In this document: positions 42,256 to 56,970 of the stretch, piece by piece
Numbering within the stretch: the first letter of the stretch is position 1
Layout of the letters: every line of letters starts with the position of its first letter
Assembly (NCBI RefSeq): GCF_041260155.1
Contig: NC_091946.1
Coordinates: 20,425,353 to 20,489,352, forward strand
Source of the DNA: Ptychodera flava
Lineage: Eukaryota > Hemichordata > Enteropneusta > Ptychoderidae
Reading direction: 5' to 3'
DNA length: 64,000 bases
Program-made: the position numbers and the translations under genes
The notes under the pieces: model-generated
Seen by the model: only the letters and a program-made list of their open reading frames with translations
What the model was told of the DNA's origin: nothing
Databases searched by the model: none

Positions 42256-42739
42256 TTAATGATGGAATATAAACTTTGTGAAAAGTTGAGAAAATTTGCC
42301 ACTTCTTTGATTTGTATGTTTTACATTCCATGTTATACAGTACTGCCTGTATTATACATGAACAGTTCACACATTGGGCAAGTATTCTGTGCTGTTCTTT
42401 CAGCAGTTAGGTCCCTGCAGTCCGAGATATGTCTTTCTATAGTGTCAACCATTCTCTTCGATTACTGTAATCTACTCCAATAAATTCCCACTTAACTTAT
42501 TTGTATGATTACAGGGAAGCCTTAGCCTATCTCTTACAATCTAAGATTTGAGATATTTGACATCTGCATTTATGCAATTTTCATATTTTTCATAGGCCTA
42601 AATAACACACAGAAGAAAGTCATACTCAATTTTTTGTCCAATTGAAAGTCAAATTTTCACCGAAACAAGTACAGGTGGCCATCTGTAAGCCAAACGAGAA
42701 TTAATATTAGCAAAGATGGATATTAATTAAGCCTTTCCC

Positions 42740-43481
42740 ATTTCCGATCCCAGTTACTCATACAACGGGGTATAAGTGAAAGCCAAGAGTATCGAATGTG
42801 TTGAAACCTAAGTGGCCCCTATTCAGCACCACGTAGCCTACAGGTACACCTTAAAGAATACTTACCAGGCCAAAATACAGAGTGTTGAATTCCTTCAAAA
42901 GTGGCAACACCTGGAAAGACACTGCGGCAACCAATTTACTACCCTGATCTCTAACTATTTACCTCTACACCCAATAAAGCACCGGGACTCAAGACAGTTG
43001 TACATCACAAACTTAAGAGAGCGATCGAAGACACTCGCTACACAGAACGCAGGATGGAAGGCTGCAAAGACGATTCTTCAAATAGGCAAAAAAGAGGCTA
43101 AAAACAACACAAACATTCACAGCAACGACGATAGGTCGGGTTTGCTTCCTATACTACGGTACAAAACCAAACCAAAGGGTCTTTCAAAGGCCACCGCACT
43201 TCCCTTAAAGCCCGGCTCGAAATGGACTGGGATCATGATCAGTGCCAAGTTTGCATGGTTGGGCGTTTTGGGGCATGGCTCTGCATAATGAGTCTGTTGG
43301 TAACGGTTGCGATCGTTCGCATTATCTGCGGAACTGTTTGCTCTCAGATCACGCTCAAGCTCGGACTAATATAGATACGTACAGCCTTCGTTTCGTGGTT
43401 CGTTCCAGTTACGCCATGGCAAATACTCGAAATAAGAAAGAAAGGAAAACTATCAACTTAATCAAACAAGAGTTTGCTTGA
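42740..43481 (+). CDS. Unidentified ORFs in the 7.6-kb element (b)
   Basis: A 158-residue frame (42812-43288, open upstream of its Met) includes YLPLHPIKHRDSRQLYITNL and AGWKAAKTILQIGKK. It overlaps a second frame (43242-43481). Read across a shift, QCQVC...WLC and GCDRSHYLRNC resemble a degraded CxxC/PHD-type zinc finger. No homolog is recognised. This is the best candidate for remains of the element's gene. Confidence 0.3.
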
Positions 43482-44845
43482 ATGAATTTACCGAAGTTTC
43501 AGGCCATATCAACGTTCATTATGTGAATGATTCGGCTACTGACCGCCATGTACATACGGAATATTGGCGCCGTCAAAAGTCGAATAATTATCAAAAAAGT
43601 AAAAACTTATAGAAAAATTACAAATAACCCGAAATTGGCAATTTCGTATGGTGAATTACCGATGAATGTTGACTAAACTGTATCCACCTGAGCATGGAAG
43701 GAGGAACATGTCAGGAAATGGTAGGAAATAAGTAAACGGCGACGTCATGACCGATCGCTATTAAATCAGAAAATAAAGGAAATTCACAGCATTACGTACG
43801 GGTCGATACTTCCTTGAATCTCGTGTACCACGATACCTGTAATAGCGATAACGGTCGGCTGCTCGGTTTCTTGGCGGGTGACATCGACTACTCATCACGA
43901 GTTATGTTTATTTTCGTAGCAATTGGTATGCCAAAACCTTACCAGCTTTCCGAACACGACATGTCACTTCCACGTGTAAAAACGACCGTTTCGTGGCCAC
44001 CATATACATCCAAACCAACTGTTAGGTTCCGTCAAGTTCGACTGTAGATTTTGAAGTTGTTAAATACGTGGATCTCTTCGACTGACTATAATTAAATTGA
44101 TCATGGAGGATACCATCATGATTTGAAGGTTGTTTTAATGTCATTCTCGGTGCAAACTACAGACTCTGCCTACAGTTTTGTTTTAAAAAGTTTACGCGCT
44201 TTTCGCAAGAATACATCGTACTACCAGTATAGTCCTCTTGCTTAGTCACGTCTGAAAATGGTTCACTTTCAGTTTACACAAAGTTTTCATCCTTTGCCCG
44301 CTGTATAACTCTAAGCATACTTATGGTTTGTTTACATCGTAATTGTTCTCGTATGCCGTGCACAGCAAATGTTTGACCAGTTTACACCTCTGCGCGTCAC
44401 CGAATGATTGACAATTGTTTGAATCATGGAACAACTGCCTTTTGAGGGCCCTTATCTTTGTTCAGAAGCGATTTCTCCCAAGTCGTCGTAGTTTTAAAAA
44501 ACTTTGTGAAACTTTGCGGATACCTGTATGGCCTAGGTGTTTGCTAATAATTTTGTTTGAGAATCGTTTAGGCTGATTTTAAGGGACCGGTCTACCTGGC
44601 CATTGCCAGTGTCACTCAAGTGTCATTAAGAATTTTCAATGAGTTGGGGGCCTTTTATACCCCACACACCGGTTTAAATAGCACTACCGAAACACAATGG
44701 CAAAACATGATCACACACGAAACTGTGATAAACACTCAGAAACAGAAAGCGTAATAAAATTAAAAAAACAAAAATAAATGCACAAAATGACAAACAAAAT
44801 ATCTCAAACACAATATTACAACATACCAAACATAAACGAAACACA

Positions 44846-45049
44846 GTGACCAACAAAAAAATGGATTTACTAAGAATCTTTCTTCACACAAATCAAACAA
44901 TTATAGAAATGAACGCTCTTTGCAAAGGCTTGAAATTAATTCCAACATCAAAAGGTCCAAAAAGAATCAATCTCCTAGAAGACACAAATGAATTCATACT
45001 GAGAATGAGACTCCGATACATAATACGACGAAAAAACTCAGAAAAATAA
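44846..45049 (+). pseudogene. Possible Penelope-like retroelement fragment
   Basis: The 67-residue frame has CKGLKLIPTSKGP followed by LEDTNEFILRMRLRY. This resembles the segment [SK]KGL.F.PTP...F.R.LRLK found N-terminal to the reverse transcriptase in Penelope-like and related retroelement proteins. Neither RT nor GIY-YIG endonuclease is visible nearby, so only a stub remains. The assignment is from memory of the motif. Confidence 0.35.
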
Positions 45050-45224
45050 ATTCAAACACAAGTCCACAGGGACTCCACAAACAACACACGAAGCACAAGA
45101 CACAAAAATTAGCTAGAAGCTACGGTTTACTCTTGTTAGGATTCTCTTCCTCAACGCATAGCAAACCGTAAGTCTATTACAGAGAGGTATGTGACATACT
45201 ACATATTCTGCATGCTCCTAAATC

Positions 45225-46460
45225 CCAAGATATACACGCTTTCAACATTGTTTTTCTTCTTTATTGCATTAAGTTTTTTAAAACAATATCTAAATACTTT
45301 GTAAAATTGTGTGGAGGAACATGAACTTAATTATTGGGTTTGAAATTAAGCAAATTTTACAATTTACATTTCATGGACGATATAAAATCTAATCGATGTT
45401 TGAATATTGATTTATCCCCATTTAGTTGTATACCAAAGGTAAGGGAATTATCTGGGCTTTCTAAGAATGTATTGTTTATGGTTCTTTTTGTTTCCGACTA
45501 GCGGTAAATATGTTACCCCTAACCCATTCCTATTTTACTACTGAGGGCGTGACAGCCCTTCACAAACAAGTCGTTACACTCTTACACACCATCAGTTAAA
45601 TGGAAAATAAGCAGATTATGACAGCTGAGAATACTAGCTAACAGAAAATCATAGTTGGTAAAATGTCTGAGAGGGGATAATTTCGATACCTGGCTAACTG
45701 ACTAACTGTTTTGTTCATATTGTCAATCAAATCACTTAAAATTGACACAAACTGAAAGGCTTAAGCTTTGTAACTTTTACATATGCAACTTTTCTCCATA
45801 AATCTATATATTTTTAGAAAGGTCTGATGCAGCACTTTCAAAAAATATTATATTTTTATGGTTTTATCAATCATGATTCGAAACAGAAAGGGAAACATTA
45901 CCCCTACCCCTTATGTTACACACGGATATATGGCATACCGTGTAATAAGAAAACAAGCTCATGCACCCACTGAATCTCAAGACACATACTTTTAATGTTG
46001 TTTTTCTTGTTTATTGCACTGATTCTTTCAAAAATAGATAAATACCTTATGAAAAATGGTTTGGGGGTACGGGAACTTAATTATTTGGTGTGAAATTTAG
46101 CAAATTTTACGATTTGTGGTCAATGGCCGATATAAAGTCTAATCGACGTTCGAATATTAATTTATCCCTATTACGTTATATATCAATGAAAAGGCCATAA
46201 TCTTGGCTTTCTAAAAATGTAACATTTATAGTATTGTATTGTTTCTGTTTCAGTCGAGCAGTAAATACGTGACCCCTACCCATTGTTGAAATCCAAGATG
46301 GCGGCCAAGATGGCGGCAAAGATGGCGTCAAATGAACCCCATGGGACACTATTTGATTTTGGAACATCAAATTCATTAAATATAGACCCTAAGGATTACA
46401 AAAATGTAGGTTAAAAAAATACATCCATGGGGTGCATGGGAACCCTACCTTCCGACTAGA
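45225..46460. repeat. Right long terminal inverted repeat of the 7.6-kb element
   Basis: Reverse complement of the left TIR, ending CCTACCTTCCGAC before the CCCTTAT duplication. The C/T-rich end could serve as a polypyrimidine tract for the TTTCAG acceptor in the target exon. Confidence 0.8.
46294..46327. promoter_or_regulatory. Triple YY1-like motif cluster, right TIR
   Basis: Mirror copy of the left cluster, with two exact CAAGATGGCGGC sites and one AAGATGGCG, about 140 bp from the right end. Confidence 0.5.
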
Positions 46461-46474
46461 CCCTTATTTCAGCC
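46461..46474 (+). promoter_or_regulatory. Candidate 3' splice site recruited from the target exon
   Basis: CCCTTATTTCAG/CC: the target duplication plus following exon bases form a pyrimidine-rich AG acceptor. The resulting G/CC junction codon is Ala, the same residue as in copy 1. Confidence 0.5.
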
Positions 46475-46820
46475 ATTTTGTCACAGATGCCATTGACATC
46501 CGGGGAAGTGAAGATTGACGGCACCATGGCCTATGTGTCTCAACAAGCATGGATATTCAATGATACGCTGAGAGAAAATATTTTATTCGGAAAGTCATAT
46601 GAAAAGAAACGCTATGAAGCTGTTGTGTATGCCTCTGCTTTGCAGGAAGACATAAAGATGCTGCAAAGTGGAGATCTCACAGAGGTACGATTATATGTTA
46701 AAGTGCACTAGATCACGTAATAAAACTGCAAAAAGTATTGCAATGTTAGTCAGTGTATCAGTGTTTGTACATTCTCTTTAACCATAAGTATATGCTTTAG
46801 TTATCCTTTTATCTTTTTAA

Positions 46821-47105
<285 letters not shown>

Positions 47106-47135
47106 TGACGGAGATGCTTATTAAATATATTGAGC

Positions 47136-47490
47136 TTAAGGTACATGTGGTATGCACCTCGAAAAAGAAAGACATAAACGTTTGCTCAAACGTTCCACCA
47201 GGAATCTATTAACCATTCTCTTTCAAAATCAAGAATAAAAGTCGGGGGTCACTGTGCAAATTTTGGAACTAGAGAAACAAATAACCCAAGATTTACCGAT
47301 ATGTAAAATTCAAAATGACCACCATCCCTGTAATATTCCTGTGGAGAAAAATAAATTTTCGAATTTCGAAAAACTAAGCTGGTGAAAAGTTTTCTTACAC
47401 CAAAATGAACAACTACGACTGGTACAGCAGAAAAGAATTTTAAAAGTTTGAGAGTCCGAATATCTGTCCCCGAGGCGTGTTTACCTTAAA
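47136..47490. mobile_element. MITE B, sharing TIR with the Mutator-like element, in intron 11 of ABCC copy 2
   Basis: The left end reads TTAAGGTACATGTGGTATGC then ACCTCG; the right, reverse-complemented, reads TTTAAGGTAAACACGCCTCG. It shares inner blocks with MITE A (AATCAAGAATAAAA, GTCACTGTGCAAA). About 350 bp, non-coding. The copy 1 intron 11 is shorter and lacks it. Confidence 0.62.
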
Positions 47491-47735
47491 TGCACATATA
47501 ATTATCCAAAGTAAGATTGAGCCTCCCTTCTTTCACTAATCGACGCCAGTAACACACAGTAACAGTTAAATAGTAACATTTTATCGTTCTAATGTTGCAT
47601 GTACTTTTATGTCTGGGCGAACAACTTTGCCGAGACATATGGACATAATTTGTTGAGATTGATAATCGTAATAAATGCTACATAGGCACACTGCGTTTGA
47701 CAAATCTAAATTCTTGAATTATTCCTGTGAATTAG

Positions 47736-48125
47736 TACCTCGGTGGTTGTGACAGTATCTACGTCATGAGGGATGGGCAAGTTCTGGAATCCGGAACTCA
47801 TCATCAACTGAATGCAGCTAATGGTCAATACTTCGCGTTACTGAAGACATTCCACTCTGATAAAGACAAAGACGGTTTTGCTGATGGCATCTTTCATAAA
47901 GATATCGATAAAGATATTAACCTAGGAAATATTACAAGCCAAGCAGACGTTCACAAGGAACGATTATGTCACACAGACGTGAACATGTGACGGACGAACA
48001 CTACAAGGAATTTGAAAAGAGAAGCTTAACGAAATCAGGAGGATTTGACAACCAAAATAGATATCAATCAATGGCGATGACAGAAAGAAGTATGAAGTTT
48101 TCTGATAGTGAAGAGAAAGCTAATG
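47736..48125 (+). pseudogene. ABCC5-like: ABCC copy 2, exon 12 (linker), frameshifted
   Basis: The start YLGGCDSIYVMRDGQVLESG is in frame. The linker then hits TGA at 47988-47990. The downstream match to copy 1 (MAMTERSMKFSDS against MGMTERSTKFSDS) lies in another frame. The exon is 390 nt against 388, so the next exon cannot be entered in phase. Confidence 0.8.
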
Positions 48126-48744
48126 GTGAGTGAGCGCATTTTGGAAAATAGATCTGAAGAAAAAGAAGATGACTTAGTAACTATTCCCGTAGATCACCGT
48201 ACCTTTGCAGTAAATTACAATACACAGGATAGCAACGATGATTTCCCATTGTAATACGGTGAATATGATCACTGGGTTGTCTTAGCATAGTATAATTTGA
48301 ACTTGAAGGACATAGCTTTGTTAAACGCGTACCATGTATGGAATATGATATTAAAAATATAGCACAATGCCAAATGTGAAGAAAGAACAACTCTTAAAAC
48401 GATGACGTATTCTATTTAAACACCGGCAAAAGGAAAGGTGTATGTGTGTGTGTAAATCATAAGTGTTATGACGTTTTTCGTCTGGAAATGATAACATTTG
48501 GTTCGGCATATAAAGTCTGACCAATTCGAATTATTGAAAAGGCGTCATAATGAAAAATTCATCCGTGAACATTAAATGTTATTTCTTGTGGAAAGATCTC
48601 CGTTTGTACGTACAGGACAAATACTCCTTTCATATAGATGAAATGCTATGGACGAATTATTTCTTACCTTGAAGCTTCGAATAACATACGATGTCGGTGA
48701 ACAAGCTCACAATATAATAACGAAAATATGTTCATAAGATATAG

Positions 48745-49553
48745 GCAAGCTGATGACCGCGGAAGAACAAACAGAAGGTAGCATTAGTTGGAAGACCTAC
48801 CACTGCTACGTGAAGATGGCTGGTGGATATGGAGTTGTTCTATTGGTCTTGCTGTTGTTCGTTCTCGCAATGGGCAGTACCGCAGGCTGCATCTGGTGGT
48901 TGGCATACTGGATTATTCAGCAACAGGAAACGGTGAGGTTATGTAATATGGACCGAATTTATTAGTCGGGTAACAAAATCGATCTGATTTAAAAACAAAA
49001 AGTCTGAAACGTCTTTTTGAATTCTTAATTTCACAGGGAACAAACACTACATTCGATGGTACCGAGACAGCAGATGGCACTACCTTTGAACGAGATGATA
49101 GAGATATGATGTTCTATGTGTATGTGTTCTTAGGTATACTGGCTGCGCTAATACCATTTACTGTTCTCCGATGTGTGGCTTATGTTAAAGTAAGTGCCAA
49201 TGGCCTTCCATGAACATGACATTTCGATATATGAAATCAAAACAAGTTTGATAAATTGGGATGTGACTAGTCGCATTAAAGCGACTTCATTAACAGTCTT
49301 TTATAGTTGTTCATGGTATTTCGTTACAACAGCATTGCTTATCTGTGTGGCGACTTCAGGTTAAGAGTTGCAAAGTTTGGATGTGCTTTCCTCAATGCTA
49401 GGAGTCTGGAAAGTGTCATTATATTGCATCTGACATCGAGCAGTATATTCACCTGTGTTAGAAGGCACAATGACATTCAATGACATTATGTTCTTCCTGG
49501 TTGCTAAATGCTTTACAGTGACAGTTCGCAGAGGAAACATGTGAATAACCATG

Positions 49554-49612
<59 letters not shown>

Positions 49613-52301
49613 ACACATGTAAATATACATATATACGTTTCATGCTTTCATTTGCAATGTTATATATTACGAGCATTTTATAGCCTGTGAAAATAAGAGA
49701 ATGACCAATTGAACTGGATCTTGGCAATTATGTTACAGGCGACTTTCAATTCATCAAGTAATCCACATGATCAACTGCTTAAGAAGGTGTTCCAAAGTCC
49801 GATGAACTACTCCATCAGGCAGAATTATCAAGAGATTCTCAAAGGACCAGGATGAAGGTGGACTGAAATTATATTAGACCACTTCCTAGTACGACTAAGG
49901 CCTTTGTATATGGCGGACTCTTCCAATTCGAAAAATCTAACACAACCACGTTGTATTACAAATGGAAGTGACTGTCCATAAAGCTCCAGTCCATGTAAAC
50001 GACTTCAGGTTCCTTTGTTTTGGAGTTTGTCTTTTGGTAGCTATATTTTGAGTTTGGAAATACAGACCTGTTTACATAAAGAAATTCGGTGTTTGAATGT
50101 TTAAAATATGTCACACATGTACATAACGAGCGAGAGCTACAACAGCACTAGTCATTGCAACATGTTAGTAGAGCAATTGCCTCGCTGTGACTTTTGCACG
50201 TTGACAGATGAGTGATTTAACAGAGTACAGTAATGTAAGCGTGTTTTCAGCTGGCATAGAACAACCAATAATGATGCACACTTCTATAGAGGTTAACCCC
50301 CGTAAAAGACAAAATCATCCGTGTCAACAATTTGTGTTTGAATTTTGTGAATGGAATCAACATCAAGTTAATCTACGCGCATTGCCCTGTGCTGCATTCA
50401 GCAACATATTTACGGCTGGTTGTATAGTAATCGTGTAAATCAAACTCCTTTAGTTCGAAATCCGCAAAAGTTGTGATGTTAAGAAGTACTGCAGATTATA
50501 CGTTTTGTCCTGCCAATAATATGCTGTTTACTTCCGTAAGTGAACAGGTTAATCCCGTTCCATCACATTCCTTGTAAGCGGGAGATTTAATGTGACAGCT
50601 TTCATGGTTGACCAGATGTTCTTTGTACTTTTTCAGTTGATGTCTCATTGCCACGAGCAATAGAAGACATGCTCGTCTATATGACCACCGCATTTTTCTC
50701 ATGTGTATCGATACTGATCGTGTTTCCATGGATCCTTATTGCCTTGATACCATTCGCAGTGATAATCATGTTCACCTTCAAGTATTATCATCATGGAATG
50801 CGTGATTGCAGACGGTTGGATAGCATCACCCGATCACCATGGTTCTCTCACGTCACTTCAACAATGCAAGGCCTTCCAACGATTCATGCCTACCAAAGAG
50901 AAGAAGATTTTAAGATAAAGTCAGATTGGTTTCCATAGCCTTTTTTTCTCTCTAATCTTTTGTTTATTATACTAGTCAATTGGTTCCTTTCTTCGATTAT
51001 ACTTGTGGCAAACGATCGCTTACGTTGCAAAAAAAACCTTTAAAAAGCCGATTCTGAATGTTTTATTTTATGCTTTAATGGTCTTAACTTGTAATTTAAG
51101 TAATTTTATTTATACTTACTTCACGTTGAAGGGTATCGTTTTACTCCACTTCATGTAGAATATTAACTTGCCAATGTCATTTCTGGGTGTTTTAAGTAGC
51201 TGCATACCTTGCTTTTAGGAGTTTATGAAGTTCTCCTTCTACTTCGATCCTCACTTAATAACGGTCCATGACGATGAAATCTTTCTGTTTCCTCTTAAGG
51301 TTCGCCAAACTTCTGGACGAGAACACAGTAGCCTTCTCTTCGTTTTCATTTTGTGGCCGCTGGGCGGGTGTTCGACCGGACAGTATCGCCATAATGACAG
51401 CCTTTTTGACGGGGCTGATGGCAGTCCTCAGTCGAGGCATGGTCTCACCAACACTTGTTGGAGTTGCACTGTCCTATTCAGTACAGGTAACCACTACCTT
51501 ATATATAACTGTCTTCGATTGTCAAACATGTGAAAAATTCGTCACAACATCTAATGTGGAATATAATACGGGTGAACTTCAGAGATAACAACACTGAGGT
51601 GAAATGTATCCTACACAATGACGTAAATTAAAGATATTTACAGTCAGCAAGGGCTATGATAAAACAGTAATACACATTTGCTTAAATGGGTGCCTAAACC
51701 GTAACCTCTTAACGTCTGTAAAATTCGTCCTATGTAGCATTCGCGAACGTGCTCGTGCAGTTTGTCAAATTTTCGTTCATGCTCGTCCGCAGTGGGGTAT
51801 GCTGCTCACTTTATTGCGGCTCATTTCGTTTTAAAGCTTTTATTTATTGTTCATACGGTGAAAAGCATTGATACAGTTAAACTAATTATCCAATCCAATC
51901 ATATCAACTTCGCTGCAAAATATGAATCGGTTAATTTTAACTCCCCCCCGCAAAAAAAAATAAAAAAAAATAAAAAAATAAAATAAAATTACAGGGCTTT
52001 GAATCACAATAGTAAATTATATGACAGTATAAATGTAAAGCCTCTTAGATTTCAGAATCCATCGAAAATCTTTGAATATTTAAATTTTTCTGCATCATTT
52101 TCATGTAAACGCAGAGGGCATTTACCATCCCTCAGATGTTCATGAATAACTTAATCCAAACAGCATAAGAAGTATTTAGAATTCTGACTCACACTTTAAC
52201 GTTTTAATTAGTTTACAGGTCAGTTTCAGTTCGGTATCCGCCTAGCGGGTGATGCTGAATCAAGCATGACATCGGTCGAGAGAATTTACCATTATCTGAA
52301 G
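48745..52301 (+). pseudogene. ABCC5-like: ABCC copy 2, exons 13-18 (TMD2)
   Basis: Exons 13 (48745-48932), 14 (49037-49189), 16 (50637-50919), 17 (51300-51486) and 18 (52224-52301) match copy 1 in length and read cleanly. Exon 15 (49739-49857) has lost 11 nt, removing the SFFDT part of the [13 protein letters not shown] motif and shifting the frame. The donor after exon 16 is AAA/GTCAGA, weaker than the GTGAGT of copy 1. Intron 14 holds a (TA)n run. Confidence 0.83.
49557..49608. repeat. (TA)n microsatellite in intron 14 of ABCC copy 2
   Basis: A pure TA run. Confidence 0.95.
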
Positions 52302-53438
52302 GTACTGTTTCGTGTAATTTTGCGTGTAAAAATAGCAATGAACGAAATTTACGGAAACAATAGGTTTTGTCAAATAGCTGTCCGAGCAAGTCAATGCAGA
52401 GAAAAACAATCGCCATCATGCCCTTTTTTTATTGAACAATTGACATCCTTTATTTTTATTTTGACGATGCTCATTAAGAGTGTTGATATAGTGATATGTT
52501 TATGACCATCAAGGATGGCACATATTTGAATGCATCTCTTGTCTTCAAAAACCTGAATTAAACTGAGGTTTTGTGAGTTTGAATTATAACCTTCTTGTCA
52601 ACTACAAGCCCAGGTGAACCAATCTCAAAGGGAGCAAATGTCTTGAAAAGCTGCACCCAGTTTGAATATCATATAGTTATTTTCATCCGTGGTCTTTTGT
52701 CTTACTACGCAAAACCGTTATTGTCTCTTTCTGTTTTCCAACATACAAAATATCCCACCAGGTCAGTTTTTATCTCGTCCTTCTGTTACCAAAATTCAAC
52801 TTCGGCTTAGTCAATTCTGTTTCACTTAATCAAACGCTGAATAATAGGATGAGCTACTACTTTCTATTAGAAACATTTTACACTTGATAAAGATCAAGAA
52901 TACCCCGCAATCTTTTACAATCAATTAATTTTAAGTTTTTAGTGTTGGTTTTTAGTATTATTAGTAGTAATTAGTATTAGTCTTTGCTCTCTGTGTTTAT
53001 TCCCATTTGCAAGTTAAGACTGAATTACTTCCCTGAATGGAATCAAATTGACATTAGCTTGTTACTATATTGATATCTAGAAACCACATATCTGCAATCC
53101 GTGTTTTCATTTGCCTCATTCCTTTGTGTGAAATTCTGGTTTTGCATGTCATAGTTCTTTCACTGTATTATTTAAGTACGTGTAGTACCACTTATATCGT
53201 ATTGCTTGGATCCAATTCTATTCCTTTACAGGGAAAACATTTTACAATTAAGATACTGGAATGAGAAATTGGTTACAATAATTTATCTGACATTTTTTTC
53301 CATTGTGAGACGATATTGATGTAATCAAGACTCAAAAAGTCGTACGAAAAAGAAAACAATTATTATACAGCATTGTGAGAAATTTGACATAATAAATAAG
53401 TAGCAAATATTTTTTTTACTCCTTTTATATTAACAAAG

Positions 53439-56138
<2,700 letters not shown>

Positions 56139-56295
56139 ATCATTGAACAGTCAACCTAGAAAAGGTACCAAGTTCATTTGTGATAGAATAGTAAAAGGCG
56201 GATTCACAGTCTTTTAAATCTCACATTTGAGAGACAGATCCCTGAAATTAAATATTATTTAATGTTCCTGATAATATTATATTCAAAGGGTTGAA

Positions 56296-56301
56296 AATAA
56301 A
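56296..56301 (+). terminator. Candidate polyadenylation signal of ABCC copy 2
   Basis: AATAAA followed by an A-run, about 160 bp after the stop codon. Confidence 0.4.
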
Positions 56302-56344
56302 AAAAAAACACTACAAAGTATAAGTCGTTACTGTTTTAGAAAGT

Positions 56345-56640
56345 TGGTTGACTGGTGGTGGACAGAATTGGTCCCGAGGCCCTTTCGCTCAATTTAATTC
56401 ATTGCTTCGCTTCGATAAAGTTTGTGTGCGATGTGTGATAGTGAGCGTACGAGCGTGAGTGCTTCACGAACTCTACAGCGTGTGGGGGTCGAAGTCAGAA
56501 AAATTGTTACATGTTAGCTCGGTTATGGAACCACTCTTTCTAGAGTGGGGATTTGGCCAAGCGGTTTTGTCTTTGGCTTCTCTGATTCTCTAGTTGACTG
56601 GGTACCGTGCGTTATGAGTTCGAACCCGCTTGGAAACATC
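56345..56640 (+). mobile_element. tRNA-derived SINE
   Basis: The body (about 56345-56544) shares TTCGCTTCGATAAAGTTTG, GTGCTTCACGAACTCTACA and AACCACTCTTTCTAGAGTGG with the SINE at 41831-42255. It is followed by a tRNA-like head (56545-56632) with A-box TTTGGCCAAGCGG and B-box GAGTTCGAACCCG. Variation in the head suggests independent decay from a common family. Confidence 0.65.
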
Positions 56641-56897
56641 ATTCCAAGCTGTTTTGATTTTTCATAGCATAACAAAGTCTGATGAAGAAGTTTATCATTT
56701 CATTTGATAGATAGACGTAAACTGCGGGGTGATGGACTCTGGGATCATACTTCTGGCGAATCAAAAAATATTCCTTTGCTTTGCATTGGCTTGCTCTGGT
56801 TTCTTCTGGTTTGTTGGAGACGACATGAATAAACTTATGTTTAACATATGCAACGACCGTAATTAATTTTCCCTTTGTCAGTCTTTCATTTATATTT

Positions 56898-56970
56898 GTA
56901 TGTATGTATGTATGTATGTATGTATGTATGTATGTATGTATGTATGTATGTATGTATGTATGTATGTATA
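56898..56970. repeat. (TATG)n microsatellite
   Basis: About 18 tetranucleotide units. Confidence 0.95.

Larger units (their letters stand above)
38880..46460. mobile_element. 7581-bp DNA transposon with very long TIRs, inserted in exon 10 of ABCC copy 2
   Basis: Flanking 7-bp direct repeats CCCTTAT (38873-38879 and 46461-46467) are single in the empty homologous site of copy 1, proving insertion with target duplication. The ends are GTCGGAAGGTAGGGTTCCCA and its reverse complement, preceded by a few non-matching terminal bases. The TIRs run about 1.68 kb (left) and 1.24 kb (right). The middle holds a SINE array, a Penelope-like fragment and several short open frames, but no transposase I can name. 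A 7-bp duplication does not fit one superfamily uniquely. The element is probably non-autonomous or decayed. Confidence 0.85.

Noticed and set aside
56545..56632. Functional tRNA gene (Leu-like)
   Set aside because: A- and B-box-like motifs are present but the acceptor and anticodon stems do not pair well, and it is attached to a body shared with another copy. A SINE head fits better.
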